From Cyanobacteria bacterium UBA11153 (GTDB taxonomy: Bacteria > Cyanobacteriota > Cyanobacteriia > Cyanobacteriales > Coleofasciculaceae), in assembly GCA_003511885.1 (NCBI GenBank), contig DOIX01000069.1:9789-20107 (forward strand): DNA of 10,319 nt, written 5' to 3'. Shown piece after piece: positions 1-6,032 of the stretch; position 1 is the stretch's first letter; the number at the start of each line of letters is the position of its first letter. A model generated the notes under the pieces. The model ran no database searches, was not told where the DNA came from, and worked only from the letters and a program-made list of their open reading frames with translations. The translations under genes were made by a program, and so were the position numbers.

Positions 1-53
1 CCCTCCCTTCACTATTGATGCCTTAACTGCCTTGTCTACTGCTATATCATATA

Positions 54-91
54 AAAACCGGGGTTCTTGATTTTTGGAGAAACCCGGTTTT
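54..91 (-). terminator. Probable rho-independent terminator of infC
   Basis: Positions 54-67 pair with 78-91: fourteen positions with one mismatch around a 10-nt loop, and a GC core of CCGGG against CCCGG. Read on the minus strand, the descending arm ends in TTTTT. It lies about 70 bases past the infC stop with no gene between. The A-rich and T-rich flanks would let it work in both directions. Similar AAACCGGGTTTCT palindromes are dispersed in some filamentous cyanobacteria (from memory), so it may also be a copy of a mobile repeat. Confidence 0.6.
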
Positions 92-123
92 CTCTAGTTG
101 GCAAATTTACTTACTTTATGACG

Positions 124-151
124 TTAACTCTTGACTTTTGACTCTGGACTT
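124..151. repeat. Heptanucleotide tandem repeat (STRR-like) after infC
   Basis: Four consecutive degenerate 7-mers on the plus strand: TTAACTC, TTGACTT, TTGACTC, TGGACTT. They begin 9 bases beyond the infC stop codon. Tandem heptamers of this kind are the cyanobacterial STRR class. Confidence 0.6.
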
Positions 152-159
152 CTGCCAAA

Positions 160-732
160 CTATTTATTAATTACAACTTTTTTTTCGGGTTTTTCTGTTG
201 TTTTTTTCTTAGATGTTTTAGGGGCAAGTAACATCATCAGTTTACTCCCTTCTCGTTTGGGTGCTTGCTCAATGTCTGCCATTTCTTGTAAATCGGCAGA
301 CATTCGCTTTAGCAAACCCTCGGCGATGTCACTGTGTTGCACTTCTCGCCCTTTCAGGGTAATCGTTGTTTTTACTTTATCGCCGCCTTTGAGAAAACGT
401 GCCGCTTGGTTGACGCGCACTTGGTAGTCATGTTCGGCAATGTTATAGCCCATTTTTACTTCTTTGACAACAGTGGGGCGTGCTTTCCCAATATTTTTAG
501 ATTGTTGGTACTTCCACTTGTCATAATCCATGACTCGGCAAACTGGTACATCTCCTTTGTCACTAACTAATACTAAATCCAATTCTTTTTCTTCTGCTAT
601 CCTCATGGCATCGCGAGGAGTCATCACTCCTAGCTGGGCACCATCGGTGTCAATTACCCGAATTTGGGGAAAGCGAATCTGTTCGTTTATACTGGGTAGG
701 TTGCGGTTTGGTTGTTTTGGTTCGACAGGCAT
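160..732 (-). CDS. infC: Translation initiation factor IF-3
   Basis: IF-3 binds the 30S subunit, keeps 50S off and checks start-codon pairing. The 190 residues show the family layout: an N-terminal domain opening with INEQIR and the block PVCRVMDYDKW, a linker, then a C-terminal domain with EHDYQVR, FLKGGDKVK, LKGREVQH and EQAPKREG followed by MLLAPK. A lysine-rich tail ends the protein. The ATG gives the usual short N-terminus before INEQIR; there is no clear Shine-Dalgarno. Compared with E. coli IF-3, the linker is about four residues shorter and less basic. The position of E. coli Arg99 is Gly (KMGYN) and that of Arg131 is Lys (LKGRE). It could therefore be a divergent paralogue rather than the main infC, but the family assignment is secure. 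Confidence 0.95.
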   Translation of the reverse strand: MPVEPKQPNRNLPSINEQIRFPQIRVIDTDGAQLGVMTPRDAMRIAEEKELDLVLVSDKGDVPVCRVMDYDKWKYQQSKNIGKARPTVVKEVKMGYNIAEHDYQVRVNQAARFLKGGDKVKTTITLKGREVQHSDIAEGLLKRMSADLQEMADIEQAPKREGSKLMMLLAPKTSKKKTTEKPEKKVVINK

Positions 733-850
733 GAATGACTGTGAAAAATAAGCTTTGTAAATTTAGGAATCCATCGAGTTATCAGCTTACCCCCGTCACG
801 CTCAATTGGGGATCCCTGACTCGCTCGTTTTATTGGCATTATCGAGTATC

Positions 851-863
851 CCCAACGCTTGGG
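851..863. promoter_or_regulatory. Small hairpin in the infC leader
   Basis: CCCAA-CGC-TTGGG: a perfect 5-bp stem with a 3-nt loop, about 120 bases upstream of the infC ATG. It would form in the transcript if the promoter is further upstream. No match to a known ribosomal leader motif is recognised, and a role is only a guess. Confidence 0.25.
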
Positions 864-935
864 TGTCTTGGGTTGACTGACTTAAAGCAGGCGAATTAAA
901 AGATCGACCATCGATCCTCGATTCTTCCTAATTTT

Positions 936-941
936 ATTATA
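936..941 (-). promoter_or_regulatory. Candidate -10 box for infC
   Basis: A perfect TATAAT on the minus strand, in an AT-rich stretch about 205 bases upstream of the infC start. No TTGACA-like element lies at 16-18 bases. A second TATAAT at 976-971 is an equal alternative. Confidence 0.3.
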
Positions 942-995
942 TTTCAATTCCCAAAATCTACCAGTCCTAGATTATACATTTCTTCAAAAACAGGG

Positions 996-1044
996 TGGGA
1001 GGAATGGGGAATGGGGAATTGGATGAGTTACTAATGACTAACGT
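996..1044. repeat. Degenerate heptamer repeats between hypD and infC
   Basis: Seven-base register on the plus strand: TGGGAGG, AATGGGG, AATGGGG, AATTGGA, then TGAGTTA, CTAATGA, CTAACGT. The two central units are identical; the outer ones are degenerate. This is an STRR-like array. Confidence 0.5.
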
Positions 1045-1116
1045 CAGACAGGCGAATGGTTAATCTGTGGAATCTGTTGCCCATTGCTTTTTACCTCTTG
1101 CCTCAACCTTTGACAA

Positions 1117-1144
1117 TTAGCCATTAGCTATGAGCAGTTACTAG
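1117..1144. repeat. Heptamer repeats spanning the hypD stop codon
   Basis: Plus-strand units TTAGCCA, TTAGCTA, TGAGCAG, TTACTAG. The hypD stop TAA (1126-1124 on the minus strand) is the TTA of the second unit, so the last few HypD residues are encoded by the repeat. Confidence 0.5.
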
Positions 1145-2278
1145 AGATTTTTTCTCAATCGCAGCAATTCTACCGTACTTATAATAAGCGGCACAAGCAC
1201 CTTCGGAAGATACCATACAAGTACCGATGGGGTTTTCTGGAGTGCAGGCTGTACCGAATACTTTACATTGCCAGGGCTTTAATACCCCTTTGAGGATTTC
1301 TCCGCATTGGCAGGCTTTGTTATCGGAAACTTTAAGATTGGGAATCGTAAATTTCGTTTCAGCATCAAATTGGGCATATTCTGGACTAATTTTGAATCCA
1401 GAGTTGGGAATATCTCCTAATCCCCTCCACTCAAAATTATCTCTGACTGTAAATACTTTTTTCATTGCCTCAATCGCTACTTGATTCCCTTCTCGCGTTA
1501 CCAGTCTTTTGTACTGATTTTCTACCTCGCACCGCTTTTCTGCTATTTGCTGCAAAATCATCCAAATTGATTGCAAAATATCCAATGGTTCAAATCCAGA
1601 TACGACAAAAGGCTTATGATACTTTTGCGCAATAAACTGATATGGTTCCCATCCAATTACCATACTGACATGACCTGGCCCGATAAATCCATCTAATTGC
1701 AAGTCGGGATTATCTAGTAAGGATTGGAGTGCGGGAATTACGAGAACATGATTGCAAAACATACTGAAGTTTTGAATACCTTCAGCTTCGGCTTGGATGA
1801 TGGTTAAGGCTGTACTAGGGGCGGTAGTTTCAAAACCTAATCCGAAAAATACTATTTCTTTGTCGGGATTTTCTCTGGCAATTGCTAGGGAGTCTAGGGG
1901 CGAATAAACCATGCGAATATCTGCGCCTGCTGCTTTGGCTTGTAGTAGGCTTTTGTGGGAACCTGGAATCCGCATGGCATCGCCAAAGGTAGTAAAAATT
2001 ATATGGGGATATTCGGATATTGCGATCGCGTCATCTAGTCTTCCTCTGGGCATGACGCATACTGGACATCCTGGTCCGTGTATTAATTCTATTGTATCTG
2101 GTATAATTTCTTCGATGCCATATTTAAAGATGGAATGTGTATGTCCTCCACATACTTCCATAATCTTAATCGGCTGATTATTATCTCTATTTTTATTTAT
2201 TTCTGATGATATTTTTTTAATTTCTTCTAGGATGGCTTGTGCTTTTTGCGGATTTCTAAATTCATCTATATATTTCAT
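1124..2278 (-). CDS. hypD: [NiFe]-hydrogenase maturation protein HypD
   Basis: HypD, with HypC, is the scaffold on which the Fe(CN)2CO group is assembled before transfer to the hydrogenase large subunit. The 384-residue product matches the family end to end. MEVCGGHTH carries Cys43, and HGPGCPVC carries Cys71 and Cys74, equivalent to E. coli Cys41, Cys69 and Cys72 used in iron binding and thiol-disulfide chemistry. Next come FTTFGDAMR, FFGLGFETT, GPGHVSMVIG, VSGFEPLD and EWRGLG. The C-terminal cysteine-rich block (about residues 323-362, ending VSSEGACAAYY) holds the [4Fe-4S] cluster ligands. It follows hypC by 44 bases and was probably co-transcribed with it. The tail after YKYGR is short and ends inside a heptamer repeat. 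No key residue is missing. Confidence 0.97.
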   Translation of the reverse strand: MKYIDEFRNPQKAQAILEEIKKISSEINKNRDNNQPIKIMEVCGGHTHSIFKYGIEEIIPDTIELIHGPGCPVCVMPRGRLDDAIAISEYPHIIFTTFGDAMRIPGSHKSLLQAKAAGADIRMVYSPLDSLAIARENPDKEIVFFGLGFETTAPSTALTIIQAEAEGIQNFSMFCNHVLVIPALQSLLDNPDLQLDGFIGPGHVSMVIGWEPYQFIAQKYHKPFVVSGFEPLDILQSIWMILQQIAEKRCEVENQYKRLVTREGNQVAIEAMKKVFTVRDNFEWRGLGDIPNSGFKISPEYAQFDAETKFTIPNLKVSDNKACQCGEILKGVLKPWQCKVFGTACTPENPIGTCMVSSEGACAAYYKYGRIAAIEKKSLVTAHS

Positions 2279-2315
2279 GATTTTCTGGAAATTGGTGAAT
2301 AATATATCAGTCTCT

Positions 2316-2336
2316 TTAGTTATTAGCGATTAGCCA
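2316..2336. repeat. Heptamer repeats spanning the hypC stop codon
   Basis: Plus-strand units TTAGTTA, TTAGCGA, TTAGCCA. The hypC stop TAA (2325-2323, minus strand) is the TTA of the middle unit. The unit resembles the one at the hypD stop (TTAGCCA). Confidence 0.5.
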
Positions 2337-2565
2337 TTTCATTTAGTAACTGTAATGTTTCTGCGGCTTCTGCTTCGTCTAGTCGATTCATGGCAAAGCC
2401 GACGTGAATTAGTACCCAATCGCCAATACAGGATTCAATGGGGTGGGTTTCGTCAATGATGCAAGCAATATTTACTTGACGTTTGACTCCGCCAATATTT
2501 ACTAAGGCTAGTTGGCTTTGACTATCGGTGATTTCGATGATTTTTCCTGGTATTCCTAAGCACAT
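2323..2565 (-). CDS. hypC: [NiFe]-hydrogenase maturation chaperone HypC
   Basis: HypC is the small chaperone that partners HypD during Fe(CN)2CO assembly and then binds the hydrogenase large-subunit precursor. The 80-residue product starts MCLGIPGKI, with the essential Cys2 directly after the initiator methionine, which fixes the start. It has the family's small beta-barrel pattern, the GDWVLIHVGFAM block with the conserved histidine at residue 54, and the helical tail LDEAEAAETLQLL. The length is normal. It lies 149 bases after hypF and 44 before hypD in the usual hypF-C-D order. No Shine-Dalgarno is visible; the region just before the ATG is A/C-rich. The extreme C-terminus (MANR, then stop) is encoded by a heptamer repeat. 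A HupF-type paralogue is less likely, given the neighbours hypF and hypD. Confidence 0.96.
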   Translation of the reverse strand: MCLGIPGKIIEITDSQSQLALVNIGGVKRQVNIACIIDETHPIESCIGDWVLIHVGFAMNRLDEAEAAETLQLLNEMANR

Positions 2566-2700
2566 TGTTTTTTGGGGTTGGTTTTTGGTTGTTTGTTAAG
2601 GTGTTTTGCCTCTGGCATTGAATCGTGATGACGGCTAAGTGGTAAGAAAAGAATTTTATACTCTTGCATCATCAATGGTTTGTTTACCATCAAATAATTG

Positions 2701-2728
2701 TCAATTGTCAATTGTCAACTGTCAATTG
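2701..2728. repeat. Heptamer repeat TCAATTG spanning the hypF stop codon
   Basis: Four tandem units on the plus strand: TCAATTG, TCAATTG, TCAACTG, TCAATTG, preceded by a decayed ATAATTG. The hypF stop TGA (2717-2715, minus strand) is the TCA of the third unit, and the last residues (Ile-Asp-Ser) are read from the fourth. Confidence 0.75.
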
Positions 2729-5700
2729 CTATAGCGGCTGCGATCGCAGATTGTCCCAAAGATAGGCTACCATCGTTGGGGGGTACTAGGTTGTGAGTGA
2801 GTGCGACTATTCCTTCTGCGGCTAATCTGCTACTGACTTCTTCGAGTAAAATGCGATTTTGAAAGACTCCTCCGGTTAATACGACGCGATTGCTGAAATG
2901 GTGGTGACTGAGTTGGTTAACCATATTGACAATAGCTTTTGCCAAGCCTTGATGAAATTTAGTGGCTATTACTGATTTAGGGATATTATCCTTTAAGTCA
3001 TCGAGGATGGATTGCCATAAGGGACGGGTTTCTAGATAGAGTAGTTTGGTATCGGAGTCAGAGTTTGATGATATGGCTATGGTATCGTTTATTTTGCGAT
3101 CGCGCTCCGTGCCTGTTTTGCTATCGTCAGTGCTGCTGTAGGGCACATCACCATTCTTGTCTTCTCCCCTATTTGCTTTATTTCCTTCCTGCTTTACCTT
3201 TTCATCCATCTGTCGCCACTGCATATCCCATGATTCTTGGCTATCTAGCTTACGGATTGCGATCGGGTAAGCTTCATATTCCTCTAAATTATTTAATTTT
3301 TCCCGATTTACCAATCCTTCCATTTCAATGGCGGCTTGCCCTTCGTAACTGGATTCTTCCCGACAAATCCCCATTGCGGCTGCGACTCCATCAAATAATC
3401 TCCCTGCTGATGAGGTGAGGGGAGAGTTAATCCCTTTGGCGATAATTTGATTGAGGAGGGCACGAGGTTTTTTGTCCAAAAAGTGCAAAAGTTCTAAATT
3501 ACCATATTTTTCTTGTAACTCTGCCCAAGTAAATCCTGCCATTAATTGGGAATATGTATTGCGCCAAGGTTGATAAATGGCTTGTGCCCCACCAATCATT
3601 GCTACTGGTTTAAACATACCCAATCGTTTAAATCCTCGATAATCTGCTAAAAGGAATTCTCCACCCCAAAAAGTGCCATCATCACCATATCCCAATCCAT
3701 CCAAGGCAATTCCCAAAACTGGAGGAGCATCGAAAGGAATGCCATTTTCTACTAGACAAGCGGCGATATGGGCATGGTGATGCTGAATTGAGTATAATTT
3801 TAGCCCTTGGGCGGCAGCAATTTCTTTGCCCAGTTTGCTCGACAAATATTCTGGGTGTTTGTCAATTGCGATAGCTTGCGCTGCTGCAAAGCAGTTCGCA
3901 ATTGGTTTACGATCGAATAAACTTAAATATAATTCTAGTGTATTTTGATAAGCGCTAAAAGCCGCCCCATTCTCTAAGTCTCCTAAATGTTGTGATAAAA
4001 TTGCTTTCCCATCTCTTAATAAACAAAATGTATTTTTCAATTCCCCACCCATTGCCAAAATATGAGGTACATTTTGAAATCCATCTGGTAAATTAATTGG
4101 TGCAGGTGCATAACCACGGGCGCGGCGGAGAATTTGAATAGTTTTGTTAGCGTAGGGGTGGGAAGTATGTTTTGTTAGGGTAGTGGTAGGAAGTACGTTT
4201 TGATTATTTAGCATATCCCTAGAGTCTGTTTGCTCAGGGATAGCGGGATAATTTGTTGTATTTTTACATATTTCAATAACTCTGACTACGGAATCATCAA
4301 TCCGATTAATAATATCCCGATTGTGAAGGAGTAAATAATCTGCTATTTTGCCTAATTTTATTCTAGCTTCTTCATTATCAATACATTGGGGTTCATCAGA
4401 AAGATTGCCACTAGTTAAAACAATCGGAGGATCTATATTCTGTAATATAAGATGATGGAGGGGTGTATAAGGTAGCATAAACCCTAGAGTAGTTTGATTG
4501 GGTGCTACGGAAGGAGCAATCGGTGGCAATCTTTCTCCTAAATTCTCTGTTTTTCCTTCATTCCCCTGCCCTGTTTTCTGTGGAATTAAAACAATGGGTG
4601 CAGCCGCACTTTTTAATAACTCTTTTTCTGTTTCATTAAGATAGCAGTATTGTTCGATAATGGAGATATCTCGCGCCATTAAAGCAAAAGGTTTATGATA
4701 GCGTTGTTTGCGCGATCGCAATTTTTGCACTGCTGTTTCATTAGTGGCATCGCAAGCTAGATGAATCCCGCCTAATCCTTTAATGGCGATAATTTTACCT
4801 TGTTTGAGTAGGGTACTAACTATATTTATAGTATCAGAGGGGTTATTATTTGTTGCTAATTTTTTTTCATCCCCCCAACCTGCCTTATTAAGGGGGGAGA
4901 ATTTTGTTGCATTAGTCGCTATGTCAGAGGGGTTATTATTTGTTGCTATTTTTTTTTCATCCCCCCAATCTGCCTTATCAAGGGGGGAGAATTTTGTTGC
5001 ATTAGTTGCTATATCAGAGGGGTTATTATTTGTTGCTATTTTTTTTTCATCCCCCCAACCCCCCTTATTAAGGGGGGAGAATTTTGTTGCATTAGTTGCT
5101 ATATCAGAGGGGTTATTATTTGTTGCTATTTTTTTTTCACCCCCCCAACCCCCCTTATTAAGGGGGGAGAATTTTGTTGAGGTTATACTTATTTCCTCTT
5201 CTCCATTTCCTACCTCGGCATCCGCCGTGCTATTCCCCCTTTCCAACCAAATTTTTGGTCCGCAAAGGGGGCAAGCGATAGGTTGGGCGTGAAAGCGGCG
5301 GTTTTCCACATCTTGATATTCCTTGGCGCAATCTGGACAGATGGGAAAGGATGCCATACTAGTATTATTGCGATCGTAAGGAATAGAATGAATAATACTC
5401 AATCGCGGACCGCAATGGGTACAGTTAGTAAAGGGATAGCGATACCAACGGGAAAGAGGATCGAAAATTTCAGCTTGACACTCCCCACAAGTTGCCGCAT
5501 CGGGAGATATTTCAGTTTTGACTGCACTATTGACGCTGTGGGTAATGACAAAATCGGTAAAATCATCCCAGCCGGAATCGCAGTTAGCGGAATTTCTGGT
5601 AATTTTTTCGATTTTGGCTAAAGGCGGAGATTCGGCTTGTAGTCGTTGGACAAATTTATCGATATTTTCAATATTACCAACGACGCGAATTAAGACACCT

Positions 5701-5810
5701 TCCCCATCATTACATACTTCTCCCTTCAGTTTGCAAGCCTTTGCCAAACGGTAAACAGTAGGACGAAATCCTACCCCTTGAACTCTACCACAAACCCTGA
5801 TTTCTTCCAT
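2715..5810 (-). CDS. hypF: Carbamoyltransferase HypF with three insertions
   Basis: HypF converts carbamoyl phosphate to carbamoyl-adenylate and transfers the carbamoyl group to the C-terminal cysteine of HypE, the source of the cyanide ligands. Domains in order: acylphosphatase-like (about 1-92; GRVQGVGFR with Arg16 and Asn34, same 18-residue spacing as E. coli Arg23/Asn41); two zinc fingers (Cys108, 111, 130, 133 and Cys158, 161, 180, 183); YrdC-like (from about 327; KGLGGIHLACDAT, KPFALM); and Kae1-like (HHHAH at 677-681, ALDGLGYG, LTGGVFQN). All catalytic blocks are intact and the frame is unbroken. At 1031 residues it is about 250 longer than usual. The excess lies in three insertions: about 190-326 (four 30-residue repeats), about 512-560 (28-bp duplication) and about 859-931 (K/E/D/S/T-rich). 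Each sits at a linker or loop, so activity is probably kept. The start is fixed by the acylphosphatase motif. Confidence 0.95.
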   Translation of the reverse strand: MEEIRVCGRVQGVGFRPTVYRLAKACKLKGEVCNDGEGVLIRVVGNIENIDKFVQRLQAESPPLAKIEKITRNSANCDSGWDDFTDFVITHSVNSAVKTEISPDAATCGECQAEIFDPLSRWYRYPFTNCTHCGPRLSIIHSIPYDRNNTSMASFPICPDCAKEYQDVENRRFHAQPIACPLCGPKIWLERGNSTADAEVGNGEEEISITSTKFSPLNKGGWGGEKKIATNNNPSDIATNATKFSPLNKGGWGDEKKIATNNNPSDIATNATKFSPLDKADWGDEKKIATNNNPSDIATNATKFSPLNKAGWGDEKKLATNNNPSDTINIVSTLLKQGKIIAIKGLGGIHLACDATNETAVQKLRSRKQRYHKPFALMARDISIIEQYCYLNETEKELLKSAAAPIVLIPQKTGQGNEGKTENLGERLPPIAPSVAPNQTTLGFMLPYTPLHHLILQNIDPPIVLTSGNLSDEPQCIDNEEARIKLGKIADYLLLHNRDIINRIDDSVVRVIEICKNTTNYPAIPEQTDSRDMLNNQNVLPTTTLTKHTSHPYANKTIQILRRARGYAPAPINLPDGFQNVPHILAMGGELKNTFCLLRDGKAILSQHLGDLENGAAFSAYQNTLELYLSLFDRKPIANCFAAAQAIAIDKHPEYLSSKLGKEIAAAQGLKLYSIQHHHAHIAACLVENGIPFDAPPVLGIALDGLGYGDDGTFWGGEFLLADYRGFKRLGMFKPVAMIGGAQAIYQPWRNTYSQLMAGFTWAELQEKYGNLELLHFLDKKPRALLNQIIAKGINSPLTSSAGRLFDGVAAAMGICREESSYEGQAAIEMEGLVNREKLNNLEEYEAYPIAIRKLDSQESWDMQWRQMDEKVKQEGNKANRGEDKNGDVPYSSTDDSKTGTERDRKINDTIAISSNSDSDTKLLYLETRPLWQSILDDLKDNIPKSVIATKFHQGLAKAIVNMVNQLSHHHFSNRVVLTGGVFQNRILLEEVSSRLAAEGIVALTHNLVPPNDGSLSLGQSAIAAAIAIDS
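4141..4206. repeat. 28-bp tandem duplication inside hypF
   Basis: 4141-4168 and 4169-4196 match at 24 of 28 positions, and a third partial copy (GTTTTGATTA) follows. Each unit opens with GTTTTGTTAG and contains GGAAGTA. Because 28 is not a multiple of three, the two copies are read in different frames (about residues 539-557). The period is four heptamers, as for STRR-derived repeats. It lies in the second extra segment of HypF, just before ILRRARGYAPAPI. Confidence 0.7.
4834..5180. repeat. 90-bp tandem repeat, about 3.9 units, in frame within hypF
   Basis: Units start at 4834, 4924, 5014 and 5104, each opening with TCAGAGGGGTTATTATTTG. They are nearly identical, and 90 bases give exactly 30 codons. 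The protein unit begins TKFSPLNKGGWGDEKKIATN and ends NNPSDIATNA. The two units nearest the 5' end of the gene contain an almost perfect palindrome, CCCCCCTTA-T-TAAGGGGGG (5059-5077 and 5149-5167). In the other two the C arm has decayed to CTGCC. FSPLNKGGWG-type peptides from this palindrome recur in cyanobacterial proteins (from memory), indicating a dispersed repeat that entered hypF and then amplified. Confidence 0.9.
5218..5242. repeat. Short dispersed repeat, copy inside hypF
   Basis: This 25-base stretch starting GCATCCGCCGTGC matches 6008-6032 at 21 of 25 positions, in the same orientation. It lies in the HypF linker just upstream (in gene direction) of the 90-bp array and encodes about residues 190-198. 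Confidence 0.45.
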
Positions 5811-5877
5811 AGCAATTTTGGCTTTTGAATTGATAAATAGGAATGTTAAAGGCTTAATCCTGAAGTATAAAGTATGA

Positions 5878-5883
5878 ATTATA
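5878..5883 (-). promoter_or_regulatory. Candidate -10 box of the hypFCD unit
   Basis: A TATAAT on the minus strand, 68 bases upstream of the hypF ATG, in the only sizeable gap before hypF. No good -35 element is found at 16-18 bases; TTGAGC lies at 21 bases. A promoter in this gap is plausible because the upstream lipoprotein gene is 220 bases away. Confidence 0.35.
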
Positions 5884-6007
5884 GCGAAGGACTAGAGGCT
5901 ATTGGCTCAAGAAGAAAACTGTAAAATCAAGGGTTTGAGGAATTGAGAATGTCTTAACTGTCCTGGCGGTTGCTATATTAAGGAAAAAATACTTCCCCTC
6001 CCCCCGA

Positions 6008-6032
6008 GCATCCGCTGTGCCACTCCCTCTTT
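6008..6032. repeat. Short dispersed repeat, copy downstream of the lipoprotein gene
   Basis: Second copy of the element at 5218-5242 (21 of 25 positions identical, core GCATCCG). It runs into the last codon region of the lipoprotein gene, whose stop codon is at 6033-6031. Confidence 0.45.

Larger units (their letters stand above)
733..1123 (-). other. Intergenic region and presumed infC leader, no gene seen
   Basis: These 391 bases separate hypD from infC. I find no coding frame with family features. On the minus strand there are two TATAAT hexamers, at 976-971 and 941-936, neither with a convincing -35 box, so an infC promoter here is likely but not pinpointed. That would leave a leader of roughly 200 bases, which contains a small hairpin at 851-863. 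The hypD-proximal half is filled with heptamer-type repeats (996-1044 and 1117-1144). Confidence 0.5.

Noticed and set aside
2675..2690. Inverted repeat ATGGT-N6-ACCAT between hypF and hypC
   Set aside because: Five-base arms with a six-base loop are expected by chance; no promoter element is positioned relative to it.
4834..5180. CRISPR array
   Set aside because: There are only four units, the whole 90 bases is repeated with no unique spacers, and it lies in frame inside hypF with no cas genes nearby.
4783..5292. Long open plus-strand frame (169 codons) across the hypF repeats
   Set aside because: It is antisense to hypF. It stays open only because the repeat unit is 90 bases, a multiple of three, so one stop-free unit keeps the whole array open. 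The protein is simply the repeat read backwards, with no independent features.
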